Positions 1-9,645 of a stretch of 64,000 nt of DNA are shown piece by piece (the stretch's first letter is position 1; every line of letters starts with the position of its first letter). The stretch lies in NCBI RefSeq assembly GCF_009727155.1, contig NZ_WNWM01000002.1, forward strand, positions 2,046,001 through 2,110,000, read 5' to 3'. Origin of the DNA: Pseudoduganella dura (lineage in GTDB: Bacteria; Pseudomonadota; Gammaproteobacteria; Burkholderiales; Burkholderiaceae_D). Below the pieces are notes generated by a model that worked only from the letters and a program-made list of their open reading frames with translations, searched no databases and was not told where the DNA came from. The position numbers and the translations under genes are program-made.

Positions 1-758
1 GCATCGAGCACGACGGCGCAGGCCAGGTAGATCGTCCCGCTCATGCCCACGGCGAACGGCAGCAGCGTGGTGGCCGCCAGCGCGATCGAATACAGGAACA
101 CGTGGAACTGCGTGAACGCCATGCCGTGCGTGATGGGCAGCATGGGCAGGCCGGACTTGGCGTAATCGTCGCGGCGATACAGTGCCAGTGCCCAGAAATG
201 CGGCGGCGTCCACAGGAAGATGATCAGCACCAGCAGCCAGGCCTGCATCGGCACGTCGTTGGCCACGGCGGCCCAGCCCAACGCCGGCGGCATCGCGCCC
301 GACAGCCCGCCGATGACGATGTTCTGCGGCGTGGCCGGTTTCAGGATCATCGTGTAGATGACGGCGTAGCCGACGAAGGTGACGAACGTGAGCCACATCG
401 TCAGCGGGTTCACCAGCGCATACAGGATCCACATGCCGGCGCCGCCAATGATGCTCGAAAAGATCATCGTCTGTGTGGGCGTGATCTCGCCGCGCGCCAT
501 CGGCCGGCGCGCGGTGCGGGCCATGCGCGCGTCGATCTCGCGCTCGGCCAGGCAGTTGACGGCGAACGCGGCGCCCGCCAGCAGCCAGATGCCGATGGTG
601 CCGGCCACCACCACGCGCCAGTCCGGCAATTCGTCGGTAGCGAGGAACATGCCGATCACGGCGCAGAACACGGCCAGCTGTGTCACGCGCGGCTTCGTCA
701 GCGCCCAGTACTGGGCGATGCGGCTGGTCTGGCGATGGGTTGCGGCTTGGGCGGTCAT
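1..758 (-). CDS. ctaB: Protohaem IX farnesyltransferase CtaB/CyoE (3' part outside window)
   Basis: Membrane prenyltransferase that adds a farnesyl chain to haem B, giving haem O for cytochrome oxidase. The minus-strand reading starts [17 protein letters not shown] and continues with the UbiA-family signature: [15 protein letters not shown] near residues 75-95 and a second conserved block [16 protein letters not shown]. Several hydrophobic segments alternate with these loops. The C-terminal end runs off the left edge, so about 252 codons are visible. The ATG overlaps the ctaA stop by four bases (ATGA), implying translational coupling with the preceding haem A synthase gene. Family identity is clear; only the end is missing. 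Confidence 0.95.
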   Translation of the reverse strand, partial: MTAQAATHRQTSRIAQYWALTKPRVTQLAVFCAVIGMFLATDELPDWRVVVAGTIGIWLLAGAAFAVNCLAEREIDARMARTARRPMARGEITPTQTMIFSSIIGGAGMWILYALVNPLTMWLTFVTFVGYAVIYTMILKPATPQNIVIGGLSGAMPPALGWAAVANDVPMQAWLLVLIIFLWTPPHFWALALYRRDDYAKSGLPMLPITHGMAFTQFHVFLYSIALAATTLLPFAVGMSGTIYLACAVVLD

Positions 759-1864
759 GGAGTGGGGGTCAAAAAACTGGCCCGGTAGTTTACCATGGTC
801 AGGAAAAGCACGAGGGCGGCCGCCCCCGCGTTGTGCAGCACGGCGATCGTGAGCGGGAAGCTCAGGTAGATCGTGGCCACGCCCGTCAGGGCCTGCAGCA
901 CCAGCACGATGCCGATGCCGATCACCGGTTTGCGCAGCACCGCCACCCGCCACGCCCGCCAGCATGTATAGCCGAGCACGATGAAGACGACGAGCGCGAA
1001 GTTGCGGTGCACCCAGTGGATCGCCGTCAGCGCGGAAAACGGCAGGTAGTGCCCGGCGGAGGTCTTGCCCAGTTCGCGCCACAGGTGGAAGCCGTGTTCG
1101 AAATCCATCTCCGGGATCACCTTGCCGCCGCCGCACAGCGGGAACTCGGTGCAGGCCAGCGTCGCATAGTTGGTGCTCACCCAGCCGCCCAGGAACAGCT
1201 GCACCAGCACCACCGCGCCGGACAGCGCGGCCAGCCAGCGGATGCGCCGCAGCGCCGGCGGGGTCACGCCGGCGTTGCCGAACGGATGCGTTGCATGGTC
1301 CTGCAGGCCGCCGAACCAGGTCAGCAAGGCCAGCATGCCCATGCCGAGCAGCAGGTGGGTCGTCACGATCACCGGCTGCAGCTTCAGCGTGACGGTCCAG
1401 GCACCGAAAGCACCCTGCAGGCAGACGACAAGGAACAGCATGGTCGGATAGCCCGGCCGGTAGCCGGCCTTGCGTTCGCGGCGCCAGCGGTACCAGGCGA
1501 CGCACATCATCGCCATGATCAGCACGCCGATGGCCATCGCGAAATAGCGGTGGATCATCTCGACCCACGCCTTGAACATCGTCACCGGGCCGGTCGGCTG
1601 CAGCAGCTCGGCGGCGCGGATTTCCGCGTGCGCCAGGAACGGGTTGGCCAGGCCGTAGCAGCCGGGCCAGTCGGGACAGCCCAGGCCCGAGTCGGTCAGG
1701 CGCGTGAAGGCGCCGAACACGATCAGGTCGAAGGTGATGAACACGCTGATCCACACCAGCTTGCGGTACTTGTTGACGTCACTGGAAATCCAGACCATCG
1801 ACAGCGGCAGCAGCGCGACGATCAGGGCGGTGATGGCCATCTGGGCCAGCGTGGTGTGATGCAT
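755..1864 (-). CDS. ctaA: Haem A synthase CtaA/COX15
   Basis: Converts haem O into haem A in the membrane, downstream of CtaB. The 369-aa protein has about eight hydrophobic helices. It carries the family's conserved pieces: [21 protein letters not shown] near residues 50-70, EMIHRYFA (His ligand) near 102, TTHLLLGM near 168 and [11 protein letters not shown] near 280. The CPDWPGC cysteine pair is kept. It sits between a Sco-like gene and ctaB, overlapping ctaB by four bases. The upstream spacer of about 150 bp is full of stem-loops. Length and motifs match the COX15 family. Confidence 0.96.
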   Translation of the reverse strand: MHHTTLAQMAITALIVALLPLSMVWISSDVNKYRKLVWISVFITFDLIVFGAFTRLTDSGLGCPDWPGCYGLANPFLAHAEIRAAELLQPTGPVTMFKAWVEMIHRYFAMAIGVLIMAMMCVAWYRWRRERKAGYRPGYPTMLFLVVCLQGAFGAWTVTLKLQPVIVTTHLLLGMGMLALLTWFGGLQDHATHPFGNAGVTPPALRRIRWLAALSGAVVLVQLFLGGWVSTNYATLACTEFPLCGGGKVIPEMDFEHGFHLWRELGKTSAGHYLPFSALTAIHWVHRNFALVVFIVLGYTCWRAWRVAVLRKPVIGIGIVLVLQALTGVATIYLSFPLTIAVLHNAGAAALVLFLTMVNYRASFLTPTP

Positions 1865-1881
1865 GGTGTTCCTGTCATGAT

Positions 1882-1960
1882 TCAGCCGGAAGATCCGGCT
1901 GGAAGAGCCGGCTGAACGAGTCAGCCTGAATACGGGTCAGGCCGGACTCGTGGTCCGGCC
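1882..1960. repeat. Two GC-rich stem-loops between the Sco-like gene and ctaA
   Basis: First inverted repeat: TCAGCCGG at 1882-1889 pairs with CCGGCTGA at 1908-1915, with an inner alternative AGCCGG/CCGGCT at 1884-1900. Second: GGCCGGAC at 1940-1947 pairs with GTCCGGCC at 1953-1960 around a 5-base loop. No T-run follows on the minus strand. These look more like mRNA processing or attenuation structures than a full terminator. The function is inference. Confidence 0.55.
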
Positions 1961-2011
1961 GGATCGGGTGCCGCCACCGGGCCGGCGGGCACGGCGGGCC
2001 CAGCCCGCGCA

Positions 2012-2605
2012 TCAACCGATGGCCGATGCCTTCAGCAGCTTGCCGATATCCTTCTTCATCTTCGCCGGGTCGGGGTTCTTCGGGAAGCGCATCATCAGGT
2101 TGCCGCGCGGGTCGATGATGTAGATGTGCTCCTCGGCCTTGCCGCCGGCTTCCACCGGCAGCCACTTGTCGACGGTGCCGGCCGGCGCGCGCAGCATGCG
2201 GGTGCCGTCGTTCACGCGCATCAGCAGCGTGTCGAGCGGCTGCTCGTCCGTGATCAGCCACACGCGCTCCACGCGGTCCATCTCCTTGCCCTGCATCGTG
2301 CGCAGCTGGCGCATCGTGAACAGCTGGTCCTGGCATGCCTGTCCACAATCGGAGCCGCCGGCCTTCAGCATGATCCACTTGCCGTTCAGCGATTGCAGCG
2401 TGACCGGGTCGCCGGCCAGCGTGCGCGTGGCCATTACCGGCATGGGCCGCTCGCGCGGGTCGATCAGGGTACCGTAATTGTTGCGGGAGCTGGGTTTGAT
2501 CACGTAATACGTGATGTACGACGCCACGAGCGGCGATGCGCAGACCGCCAGCACCGCGAACAGCTTCCAGCGCCCGCGCGCCCTATTGATGGTTTTTTCT
2601 GCCAC
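2012..2605 (-). CDS. Sco/thioredoxin-fold cytochrome oxidase biogenesis protein
   Basis: 197-aa protein with one N-terminal membrane anchor (about residues 12-33) and a periplasmic thioredoxin-like domain. The sequence shows a CGQAC cysteine pair near residue 87 in the position of the Sco/redoxin metal site, and EEHIYIIDPRGNLMMRFP near the C-terminus, as in Sco proteins. Its place between SURF1 and ctaA implies a role in copper or thiol handling during oxidase assembly (inference). The start is GTG at 2605, inside the 3' end of the SURF1 gene (23-bp overlap). It is shorter and more divergent than classical SCO1, so an orthologous function is not certain. Confidence 0.8.
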   Translation of the reverse strand: MAEKTINRARGRWKLFAVLAVCASPLVASYITYYVIKPSSRNNYGTLIDPRERPMPVMATRTLAGDPVTLQSLNGKWIMLKAGGSDCGQACQDQLFTMRQLRTMQGKEMDRVERVWLITDEQPLDTLLMRVNDGTRMLRAPAGTVDKWLPVEAGGKAEEHIYIIDPRGNLMMRFPKNPDPAKMKKDIGKLLKASAIG

Positions 2606-3308
2606 TGCGAAATCCGCTGATGATAAAGAACAGGAAGGCCGTCAGCGCCAGCGCATACCACTGGAACGCATAGCCACGGTGTTTGTCGACGCCCAGGTCG
2701 GGCTTTGGCCAGTCGCGCAGCAGCGCGCCCTCGCTGCCGTCGGCGGAGGTCTGCTCGAGCACGAACGGGTGCATGGCCAGGCCACTGGCGGCGGCCACCT
2801 GCGCCACGTCGGCATTCTGCACGATCGCGCCGGCGGTGAGCGCGGGCGCTTCGCCCAGCTGCATCACATGCCCGGCGGTCGGCTTGGCCACGCCTTCGAT
2901 CGTGACCGGGCCCTGTGGCGTTGGATAGGCCGCGATGCGCTGGCGGTCGGCCGCGTCGCGCGGCAGCCAGCCGCGCGCCACCAGCACGTGCATCGCCGTG
3001 CCCTGGATGCGGAACGGCATCAGCACGTAGAAGCCGGCGCGGCCGTCATGCGGGCGGTTGTCCAGGTACAGCGGCCAGTCGACGAACGTTCCGGTGGCGG
3101 ACACGCGCCGGAATTGCGCCTGCGCCAGCGGGATCGGCGCCGCACCCGCCACCAGCGGCGCGGCGGCGCTGCCGCCGGCAAGCTCGGTGGCAACCGCCAC
3201 TTTTTCGTCGGCACGGCGGTCCTGCCACTGCCCCAGCGCGATGCCCAGCACGACCAGCAGCAGCGTTGCCACGAACGGCACGGGTTTAAAACGGAAAGCG
3301 ATACGCAT
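2583..3308 (-). CDS. SURF1 family oxidase assembly protein
   Basis: 241-aa protein with the SURF1 layout: an N-terminal membrane helix (about residues 9-27) followed by GQWQDRRADEK, a periplasmic domain containing the conserved blocks LDNRPHDGRAGFYVLMPF and VARGWLPRD, and a C-terminal helix beginning YAFQWYALALTAF near residue 213. SURF1 proteins help haem A insertion into subunit I. It heads the minus-strand group SURF1, Sco-like, ctaA, ctaB. It is divergent from the small DUF2909 gene, with about 36 bp between the two starts, so its promoter must lie there or inside that gene. Confidence 0.92.
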   Translation of the reverse strand: MRIAFRFKPVPFVATLLLVVLGIALGQWQDRRADEKVAVATELAGGSAAAPLVAGAAPIPLAQAQFRRVSATGTFVDWPLYLDNRPHDGRAGFYVLMPFRIQGTAMHVLVARGWLPRDAADRQRIAAYPTPQGPVTIEGVAKPTAGHVMQLGEAPALTAGAIVQNADVAQVAAASGLAMHPFVLEQTSADGSEGALLRDWPKPDLGVDKHRGYAFQWYALALTAFLFFIISGFRSGRKNHQ

Positions 3309-3344
3309 TACAATGAAGCTCCACCTTTCCGGCCCTTAGCCACC

Positions 3345-3545
3345 ATGAAAATTTTCGTTGCCATCGCATTCATCCTGATCATCGGCAGCCTGGGCTCCGC
3401 GCTGTTCTACCTGATGCGCGGCAAAGGCGGCAATCCCCGCATGGTGCGCTCGCTGGCATTGCGCGTGGGCTTGTCGGTGGCGCTGTTCATCATCATTCTC
3501 GTGCTGAACCGGATGGGGTACATCCAGCCGACGGGGATCCGGTAA
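3345..3545 (+). CDS. Twin transmembrane small protein (DUF2909)
   Basis: 66-aa protein made of two hydrophobic helices (about residues 3-23 and 40-56) joined by a short basic loop RGKGGNPRMVRS. This is the DUF2909 pattern commonly found inside betaproteobacterial cox clusters. It is the only plus-strand gene within the cluster, squeezed between coxC and SURF1. The ATG at 3345 was chosen because the DUF2909 sequence begins there; a longer open frame upstream is antisense to SURF1. Role unknown, presumably linked to oxidase assembly by context. Confidence 0.85.
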   Translation: MKIFVAIAFILIIGSLGSALFYLMRGKGGNPRMVRSLALRVGLSVALFIIILVLNRMGYIQPTGIR

Positions 3546-3550
3546 GGCAC

Positions 3551-3585
3551 AAACAAAAAAGCCGCAGTGACTGAGCCACTGCGGC
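3551..3585 (-). terminator. Intrinsic terminator of the coxB-coxC operon
   Basis: Perfect 9-bp stem GCCGCAGTG (3561-3569) / CACTGCGGC (3577-3585) with a 7-base loop. On the minus strand it is followed directly by TTTTTTGTTT. It lies 34 bp beyond the coxC stop and just past the convergent DUF2909 stop, so it can serve both, but the T-run faces coxC. Confidence 0.85.
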
Positions 3586-3618
3586 CTTGCTGTCAGCGCA
3601 GCCGATTATAGCGCCGCC

Positions 3619-4479
3619 TTACAGCCAGTAGACTATGACATAAAGTCCCAGCCACACGACGTCGACGAAGTGCCAGTACCAGGCCGCGCCTTCGAAGGCG
3701 AAGTGGTTCTCCGGCGTGAAGTGCCCTTTCAGTACCCGGAACAGCACCACGGACAGCATGATCGCGCCCATCGTCACGTGGAAACCGTGGAAGCCGGTCA
3801 GCATGAAGAACGTGGAACCGTAGATGCCCGACGTGAGCTTCAGGTTCAGTTCCTGGTAGGCGTGCATGTATTCGTAGACCTGGAAGCCCATGAACACCGC
3901 GCCCAGCAGGATCGTGGCGGCCAGCCACAGCGCGCACTTGCTGCGCTTGCCGGCCTGGATCGCATGGTGCGAGATCGTCAGCGTGACGCCGGAAGCGAGC
4001 AGCAGCGCCGTGTTGATCGTGGGGATCGGGAACGGGCCCATCGTGTTGAAGGTGTCCACCACGCCCGCCGGGCCGGCATTGCCCCATTGCGGCAGGAAGT
4101 CCGGCCAGATCATCTTGTGGTCCAGGTCCCCCAGCCACGGCATCGAGATCACCCGCGCATAGAACAGCGCGCCGAAGAACGCACCGAAGAACATCACCTC
4201 CGAGAAGATGAACCAGCCCATCGACCAGCGGTACGAGTTGTCGATGCGCTTGCTGTACAGGCCGTCCTGGGATTCATGGATCGCGTCGCCGAACCAGCCG
4301 TACAGCACGGCCAGCATGGCGGCGATGCCGACCAGGCAGACCAGCTTGCCCCATGAGCTGTCATTGACCCAGGCCGACGCGCCGATCATCGTCACCAGCA
4401 TCGACATCCCGGCCAGCATCGGCCAGCGGGACGGGCCGGGCACGAAGTAATACGGTGCTTGCTTCGAATTCATCTTCAT
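3619..4479 (-). CDS. coxC: Cytochrome c oxidase subunit III
   Basis: 286-aa multi-pass membrane subunit of the haem-copper oxidase. The sequence shows the typical start YYFVPGPSRWPMLAG, then FGAFFGALFYARV, the conserved STFFMLTGFHGFHVTMGA block near residue 225, and the end WYWHFVDVVWLGLYVIVYWL. Subunit III stabilises the catalytic core and carries no redox centre. It follows the DUF2970 gene and is followed by a strong terminator, so it is the last gene of the coxB-led transcript. Length is normal. Confidence 0.97.
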   Translation of the reverse strand: MKMNSKQAPYYFVPGPSRWPMLAGMSMLVTMIGASAWVNDSSWGKLVCLVGIAAMLAVLYGWFGDAIHESQDGLYSKRIDNSYRWSMGWFIFSEVMFFGAFFGALFYARVISMPWLGDLDHKMIWPDFLPQWGNAGPAGVVDTFNTMGPFPIPTINTALLLASGVTLTISHHAIQAGKRSKCALWLAATILLGAVFMGFQVYEYMHAYQELNLKLTSGIYGSTFFMLTGFHGFHVTMGAIMLSVVLFRVLKGHFTPENHFAFEGAAWYWHFVDVVWLGLYVIVYWL

Positions 4480-4565
4480 CTCCTCGCGAACTTTCGAATT
4501 TACAAACTTCTTATCGGGACGCCCTACTGACTTTCGATTTTCTTGTATTCAGTATTGCGAACTTA

Positions 4566-4763
4566 TCAGGGTGATACCACGATCTTGACGATGACGATCA
4601 GGATGCCGATGAACACCGCGACACCGAGCAATCCGGCGACGATCACGTGGATCGGGTTCAGCTTGCCCGGGTCCTGCTCGAAATCGCTCTTGCGGCGCAG
4701 CCCCACGAACGACCACAGCACCGCCTTCAATGAATAGAGAAAGGACGGTTTGCGCTCGTTCAC
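4566..4763 (-). CDS. DUF2970 small membrane protein of the cox cluster
   Basis: 65-aa protein: basic N-terminus (NERKPSFLYSLKAVLWSFVG), a middle DPGKLNPIHVIV motif, then one hydrophobic helix of about 20 residues. This is the DUF2970 pattern seen between ctaG and coxC in many betaproteobacteria. The start is GTG at 4763; its GTGA overlaps the ctaG TGA by four bases, which strongly suggests coupled translation. Function unknown, probably accessory to oxidase assembly. Confidence 0.85.
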   Translation of the reverse strand: MNERKPSFLYSLKAVLWSFVGLRRKSDFEQDPGKLNPIHVIVAGLLGVAVFIGILIVIVKIVVSP

Positions 4764-5326
4764 AATTGCGCCGCTCTTGCAGCAGCTGCCGCTTTCGGTG
4801 CCTCTGCCAGGCCGCCGATCTCGATGAACGTGTACGACAGCGTGATCGTCTGCACTTCCTTCGGCAGCTTCGGATCCAGGTAGAACATCACCGGCATCTG
4901 CTTCGCCTCGTGCGCCTGCAGCGTCTGCTGCTTGAAGCAGAAGCATTCCACTTTCTTGAAGTGCGGGGTGGCGCTCTGCGGCGCATAGCTCGGCACTGCC
5001 TGCGCATTCACCACGCGGCCCTGCGAATTGACCACTTCGTACACCACGGTCACCATCTCGCCCGGGTGCACGGTCACGCTGCTGGTCGTGGGACGGAACC
5101 GCAGCGTGCCCTGCACGTTGCTGTCCAGCTCCACGGTGATCTTGCGGCTACGGTCGACCTGCGTGTTGTCCGGCGGCGCCACCGTGCCATCCTTCTGCGT
5201 CAGCACGTTAATGCCGAGCACTTCGCAGATGTGCTTGTAGACCGGGATCAGCGCGTAGCCGAACCCGAACATCGCCACCGCGATCACGACCAGCTTGCCG
5301 AGCAGCTTGCGGTTGTCTTCGTTCAT
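4760..5326 (-). CDS. ctaG: Cytochrome c oxidase assembly protein CtaG/Cox11
   Basis: 188-aa copper chaperone that delivers Cu to the CuB site of subunit I. It has one N-terminal membrane helix (about residues 10-28, GYALIPVYKHICEVLG just after) and a periplasmic beta domain. The Cys pair CFCFKQQTL near residue 130 is the Cox11 copper-binding CFCF motif, and TLSYTFIEI is also conserved. It lies in the normal order coxA, small protein, ctaG, DUF2970, coxC. Its start is 10 bp after the stop of the 32-aa gene. Confidence 0.96.
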   Translation of the reverse strand: MNEDNRKLLGKLVVIAVAMFGFGYALIPVYKHICEVLGINVLTQKDGTVAPPDNTQVDRSRKITVELDSNVQGTLRFRPTTSSVTVHPGEMVTVVYEVVNSQGRVVNAQAVPSYAPQSATPHFKKVECFCFKQQTLQAHEAKQMPVMFYLDPKLPKEVQTITLSYTFIEIGGLAEAPKAAAAARAAQL

Positions 5327-5336
5327 GGCCGGCCGC

Positions 5337-5435
5337 TCAGCCCAGCAGGCGCCGGGCGATCACGGCAACGAAGAACACGAGCGCAATCGACGCCAGGATC
5401 AGGGCCAGCCGCAGGTTGCTCTTTTTCGGGCTCAT
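5337..5435 (-). CDS. 32-aa cytochrome oxidase small assembly protein
   Basis: Tiny gene between coxA and ctaG. The protein is MSPKKSNLRLALILASIALV followed by FFVAVIARRLLG: a lysine-rich start, one membrane helix and an Arg-Arg end. This matches the small oxidase-assembly peptide annotated at this position in Burkholderiales. A strong ribosome site GGAGG lies 8 bases before the ATG at 5435. It ends 10 bp before ctaG. The start, the ribosome site, the hydrophobicity and the conserved position all support a real gene. Confidence 0.8.
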   Translation of the reverse strand: MSPKKSNLRLALILASIALVFFVAVIARRLLG

Positions 5436-5460
5436 ATCGTTACCTCCAGCGAACCGGCGC

Positions 5461-7092
5461 TCACTTCACCAGCGGCGGCGTTTCGAACGTGTGGAACGGC
5501 GCCGGCGACGGCACGGTCCACTCGAGGCCTTCGGCGCCTTCCCACGGCTTGTCCGCGGCCTGCTTGCCGCCGCGGATCGTCGGCAGCACCACGCAGAACA
5601 GGAAGAATACCTGCATCAGGCCGAAGCCGAACGCGCCGACCGACACGAGCGCGTTGAAGTCCGTGAACTGTGCCGGGTAATCGGCATAGCGGCGCGGCAT
5701 GCCGGCCAGGCCCAGGAAGTGCATCGGGAAGAACGTGATGTTGAACGTGACCAGCGACACCCAGAAGTGGATCTTGCCCATCGTTTCGTTGTACATGTGG
5801 CCGGTCCATTTCGGCGCCCAGTAATAGAAGCCGGCGAACAGCGCGAACAGCGAACCGGCCACCAGCACGTAGTGGAAGTGCGCCACCACGTAGTAGGTGT
5901 CGTGCACCTGGATGTCGATCGGCGTCACGGCCAGGATCAGGCCGGTGAAGCCGCCGATCGTGAACACGAAGATGAAGCCCACGGCGAACAGCATCGGCGT
6001 CTCGAACGTCATCGAGCCCTTCCACATCGTGGCGATCCAGTTGAACACCTTCACGCCGGTCGGCACCGCGATCAGCATCGTGGCATACATGAAGAACAGC
6101 TGCGACGTGACCGGCATGCCGGTGGTGAACATGTGGTGTGCCCAGACGATGAACGACAGGATCGCGATCGACGCGGTGGCGTACACCATCGATGCGTAGC
6201 CGAACAGCGGCTTGCGGGCGAATGCCGGGATGATCTGGGAAACGATGCCGAACGCCGGCAGGATCATGATGTACACCTCGGGGTGGCCGAAGAACCAGAA
6301 GATGTGCTGGTACATCACCGGGTCGCCGCCGCCGGCGGCGTTGAAGAACGAGGTGCCGAAGTGACGGTCGGTCAGCGTCATCGTGATGGCGCCGGCCAGC
6401 ACGGGCATCACGGCGATCAGCAGGTAGGCGGTGATCAGCCAGGTCCAGCAGAACATCGGCATCTTCATCAGGGTCATGCCGGGTGCGCGCATGTTCAGGA
6501 TCGTGACGATGATGTTGATGGAACCCATGATCGACGACGCACCCATGATGTGCATCGCGAAGATCGCCATGTCCATGCCCGGGCCCATCTGGGTGGACAG
6601 CGGCGCGTACAGCGTCCAGCCGGCGGCGGTGGCGCCACCCGGCGCGAAGAACGAGCCGGCCAGCAGCAGCGCCGCGGGCGGCAACAGCCAGAAGCTGAAG
6701 TTGTTCATGCGGGCGAAGGCCATGTCCGACGCGCCGATCTGCAGCGGGATCATCCAGTTCGCGAAACCGACGAACGCCGGCATGATGGCGCCGAACACCA
6801 TCACCAGGCCGTGCATCGTGGTGAGCTGGTTGAAGAACTCGGGCTGGAAGAACTGCAGGCCCGGCTTGAACAGCTCCATGCGGATCATCAGCGCCAGCAC
6901 ACCGCCGGATAGCAGCATGATGAACGAGAACCACAGGTACAGCGTGCCGATATCCTTGTGGTTGGTGGCGAACAGCCAGCGGCGCAGGCCGCTCGGGTGA
7001 TCATGTGCGTGATCGTGGCCGTGATCGTGCGAATGGTCGTGGCCGTGATCATTGGCCACATCGTGGCCGTGTTCGATCGTAGTCGTGCTCAT
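5461..7092 (-). CDS. coxA: Cytochrome c oxidase subunit I
   Basis: 543-aa catalytic subunit with about 12 helices that carries haem a and the haem a3-CuB centre. Visible signatures: [13 protein letters not shown] (CuB His and cross-linked Tyr) near residue 270, WAHHMF near 325, and [20 protein letters not shown] near 400 with the haem ligands. The N-terminus is unusual: residues 8-32 are an HD/HG-rich stretch (EHGHD, then repeated HDH units) before the normal [15 protein letters not shown] start. coxB is 14 bp upstream and the 32-aa gene is 25 bp downstream. Confidence 0.98.
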   Translation of the reverse strand: MSTTTIEHGHDVANDHGHDHSHDHGHDHAHDHPSGLRRWLFATNHKDIGTLYLWFSFIMLLSGGVLALMIRMELFKPGLQFFQPEFFNQLTTMHGLVMVFGAIMPAFVGFANWMIPLQIGASDMAFARMNNFSFWLLPPAALLLAGSFFAPGGATAAGWTLYAPLSTQMGPGMDMAIFAMHIMGASSIMGSINIIVTILNMRAPGMTLMKMPMFCWTWLITAYLLIAVMPVLAGAITMTLTDRHFGTSFFNAAGGGDPVMYQHIFWFFGHPEVYIMILPAFGIVSQIIPAFARKPLFGYASMVYATASIAILSFIVWAHHMFTTGMPVTSQLFFMYATMLIAVPTGVKVFNWIATMWKGSMTFETPMLFAVGFIFVFTIGGFTGLILAVTPIDIQVHDTYYVVAHFHYVLVAGSLFALFAGFYYWAPKWTGHMYNETMGKIHFWVSLVTFNITFFPMHFLGLAGMPRRYADYPAQFTDFNALVSVGAFGFGLMQVFFLFCVVLPTIRGGKQAADKPWEGAEGLEWTVPSPAPFHTFETPPLVK

Positions 7093-7106
7093 CGTAAAGC
7101 TCCTGT

Positions 7107-8339
7107 TTACTTACGTGCTGCCACAATTTCAGCCGGTTGAACGATGTTTTCCGCTGGCTTGTTCGACCAGTTGTTCCGCGTGTAGGTGATGACCGCGGCA
7201 ATGTCGGTGTCCGACAGCTGTTTCCAGGCCGGCATCTCGGCCGGATACTTGCCCGACTTCTGCCCGTTCAGCAGGATGTGGATCTGGTCGCCCTTGCCGC
7301 CGTTGACGACGGCCGAGCCGTCGAGCGGTGCGAACGCGCCCGGTACGCCCTTGCCGTTGGCCTGGTGGCACACGGCGCAGTTGGCGGAGTACACCTTCTC
7401 GCCCTTGGTCTTCAGTTCGTCGATGGTCCAGGTCTTGTTCGGATCGTCGGCCAGCGCGGCCATTTCCGCCTTCTTCGTGTTGACCCAGGCCGTGTACTCG
7501 TCGGCCGTGACGACCTTCACGACGATCGGCATGAACGCGTGTTCCTTGCCGCACAGTTCCGCGCAATTGCCGCGGAACGTTCCGGTATGCTCGGACCTGA
7601 ACCACGTATCGCGCACGAAGCCGGGAATCGCATCCTGCTTGACGCCGAACGCGGGGATCATCCATGCGTGGATCACGTCCGTGGCGGTGGTGACGATGCG
7701 GATCTTCTTGTTGACGGGGACGACCACTTCATTGTCGACTTCCATCAGGTAGTTCTCGCCGCGCGCCTCGGTGGCGGGCGCGCCCGGCGCGCCGATCTGC
7801 GCGCGCGGGGTGGACAGGTTCGACAGGAACGAGATGCCCTCGCCTTCCCCCTTCAGGTAGTCGTAGCCCCATTTCCACTGCATGCCGGTGGCCTTGATGG
7901 TGACATCGGCATTCGACGTATCCTTCATGCCGACCACGGTGCGCGTGGCGGGCAGCGCCATGCCGATGACGATCAGGAACGGCACCACCGTCCAGGCGAT
8001 TTCGACGAGGGTGGATTCATGGAACGTGGCCGCCTTGTGGCCGACCGACTTGCGGTGCTTCAGGATCGAATAGAACATCACGCCGAACACGGCGACGAAG
8101 ATCACCAGGCAGACGATCATCATCCAGTTGTGCAGCGTGTAGATTTCCGCGGCGATCTGGGTGGCGGCCGGCTGCAGGTCCAGCTGGTTCGCTATGGGCC
8201 CGCCGGTGCCGCCCGTTGCCGCCGTGTAGGTGCCGCTCGTCGCCGGTGTCGTCGCTGCCGTCGCTGCCATGGCCGGCAAGCTGGCCGACGCCGCCAATGA
8301 TGCGGCCAGCAACGATGTAAGTCGCTTCGCAAGTTTCAT
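7107..8339 (-). CDS. coxB: Cytochrome c oxidase subunit II with fused cytochrome c domain (caa3-type)
   Basis: 410-aa subunit that receives electrons and passes them through CuA. Order: signal peptide ([20 protein letters not shown], about 25 residues), two membrane helices (about 70-93 and 112-130), the cupredoxin domain with [12 protein letters not shown] near 262 (CuA ligands), then a C-terminal cytochrome c domain with [12 protein letters not shown] near 325 (CxxCH haem site) and a PAEMPAW methionine ligand. The fusion is common in this lineage. It is the first gene of the operon. The 330-bp upstream region must hold the promoter. Confidence 0.97.
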   Translation of the reverse strand: MKLAKRLTSLLAASLAASASLPAMAATAATTPATSGTYTAATGGTGGPIANQLDLQPAATQIAAEIYTLHNWMMIVCLVIFVAVFGVMFYSILKHRKSVGHKAATFHESTLVEIAWTVVPFLIVIGMALPATRTVVGMKDTSNADVTIKATGMQWKWGYDYLKGEGEGISFLSNLSTPRAQIGAPGAPATEARGENYLMEVDNEVVVPVNKKIRIVTTATDVIHAWMIPAFGVKQDAIPGFVRDTWFRSEHTGTFRGNCAELCGKEHAFMPIVVKVVTADEYTAWVNTKKAEMAALADDPNKTWTIDELKTKGEKVYSANCAVCHQANGKGVPGAFAPLDGSAVVNGGKGDQIHILLNGQKSGKYPAEMPAWKQLSDTDIAAVITYTRNNWSNKPAENIVQPAEIVAARK

Positions 8340-8670
8340 ATGATCCCCAAAACCAACCCAAGATATAAGAAAAATTTTTTATGCGGCGACTTGAGTGAGT
8401 AAGTCGCCGTCGTACAGTCTCGTGCATTCAACACCTGTGGCCCCTTGTTGGAACCACGACCGTTGCCACCGGCAGACCCGATATCGCCGATGACGCGGGC
8501 TATTGATGCCTTGCTGATTGATGCCTTGCTGAATTCCGGCCAGTCCATGTCAGGATCTTGTTGTCCGTATGGAAAAAGGTAGCCAAAACAGTCAAGGATT
8601 ATAAGCAGTATTTCTGAGCAGTTTCAAGGTAAATTGCTCCTCTGTTAATGCTGCAATGCCACAACTCCCG
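8340..8670. other. Intergenic region between coxB and bioC
   Basis: 331 bp that should contain the coxB promoter and leader on the minus strand and the end of bioC. No supported gene, clean terminator or recognisable operator was found. Short open frames here have no ribosome site and look like composition artefacts. Confidence 0.5.
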
Positions 8671-9588
8671 CTACCGTTTTGGCGGCTTCGGGCTGAAATG
8701 AATGATGGCTTCGCCATCCTTCGTAAGTCTCGCTTCGGGCTTGAAAGCATGCCCGTAAATCACCTCGAACGTCAGTGCGATCTTGCCATCCGGACGGCGT
8801 TGTTTTTCCAGTCCCGCGAACAGCTTCTCACGGGCTGAACGGCTGAGCAAGCCTTTACGTACGGTGTTCAAGGGGTTGCCGCCCAGTGCCCGCACGTCGG
8901 CCAGCAGTTTGGCCGGATCGTCGTAGGTGACGGTGATTTTTTCCATGTCCATCACCGGCGTGGAGAAGCCCGTTTCGATCAGCTGATCGCCGAAATCATG
9001 CATGTCGACAAATGGCAGTGTATGGGGTGCAAGATCGATATCGGTAAACGCAGAACGTACTTCCTGTAAGGAGTCCGGACCAAAGCACGAGAACATCAGC
9101 AGGCCCTTCGTGCGCAGCACGCGGCGCCATTCGGCGAACACGCGGTCCGGCTGCGGGTGCCAGTGCAGCGCCAGGTTGGACCAGACCAGGTCGACGCTGG
9201 AGGCGGCCAGGGGCAGGTCGGCGAAATCGCCGCATACCAGGTCGATGCCGCTCTTGGCCGGCAGCAGCCTGCCGATCAGGCGATTCAGGCCCCTGGCGCC
9301 CTGGCCGTCGATCGTCCTGAGCATCGGCACGGAAGCATCGATGCCCAGGATCTGGGCGGCGGCATACGATTTCTGCAATGTTGCGAGATCGCCACCGCCG
9401 CCGCAGCCGGCGTCCACCACGCGTTGCGGCGCCAGGCGCACCAGTTGCAGGCGGTCGTGCATCCGGGATGCGATCTCGCGGCGCAGGAAATCGGCGTCGC
9501 GCAGGCGCTCCGGGCGGGCGAACAGGGAACGGACGCGCTCCAGGTCGATCGGGGCGGACAGTTTCGGGGGACGGGCGGGGGCTTGCAT
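8671..9588 (-). CDS. bioC: Malonyl-ACP O-methyltransferase BioC
   Basis: 305-aa SAM-dependent methyltransferase that methylates malonyl-ACP at the start of biotin synthesis. It shows the class I motif VVDAGCGGGGDL near residue 57, the acidic LGIDAS strand end near 80, and VDLVWSNLALHWHPQPDRVFAEWRRVL near 130, typical of BioC. It is divergent from comF with 57 bp between the starts, an arrangement common in betaproteobacteria. No other bio genes are in the window. Identity rests on motifs and context; a related methyltransferase is possible but less likely. Confidence 0.85.
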   Translation of the reverse strand: MQAPARPPKLSAPIDLERVRSLFARPERLRDADFLRREIASRMHDRLQLVRLAPQRVVDAGCGGGGDLATLQKSYAAAQILGIDASVPMLRTIDGQGARGLNRLIGRLLPAKSGIDLVCGDFADLPLAASSVDLVWSNLALHWHPQPDRVFAEWRRVLRTKGLLMFSCFGPDSLQEVRSAFTDIDLAPHTLPFVDMHDFGDQLIETGFSTPVMDMEKITVTYDDPAKLLADVRALGGNPLNTVRKGLLSRSAREKLFAGLEKQRRPDGKIALTFEVIYGHAFKPEARLTKDGEAIIHFSPKPPKR

Positions 9589-9645
9589 GGGAATTCTTGG
9601 GTTGAGTGCGATAATGTGCGCAGTCTACATGCTTGGAGCGAATCG

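Noticed and set aside
5416..6912. Plus-strand open frame opposite coxA
   Set aside because: Antisense shadow of coxA; no motif.
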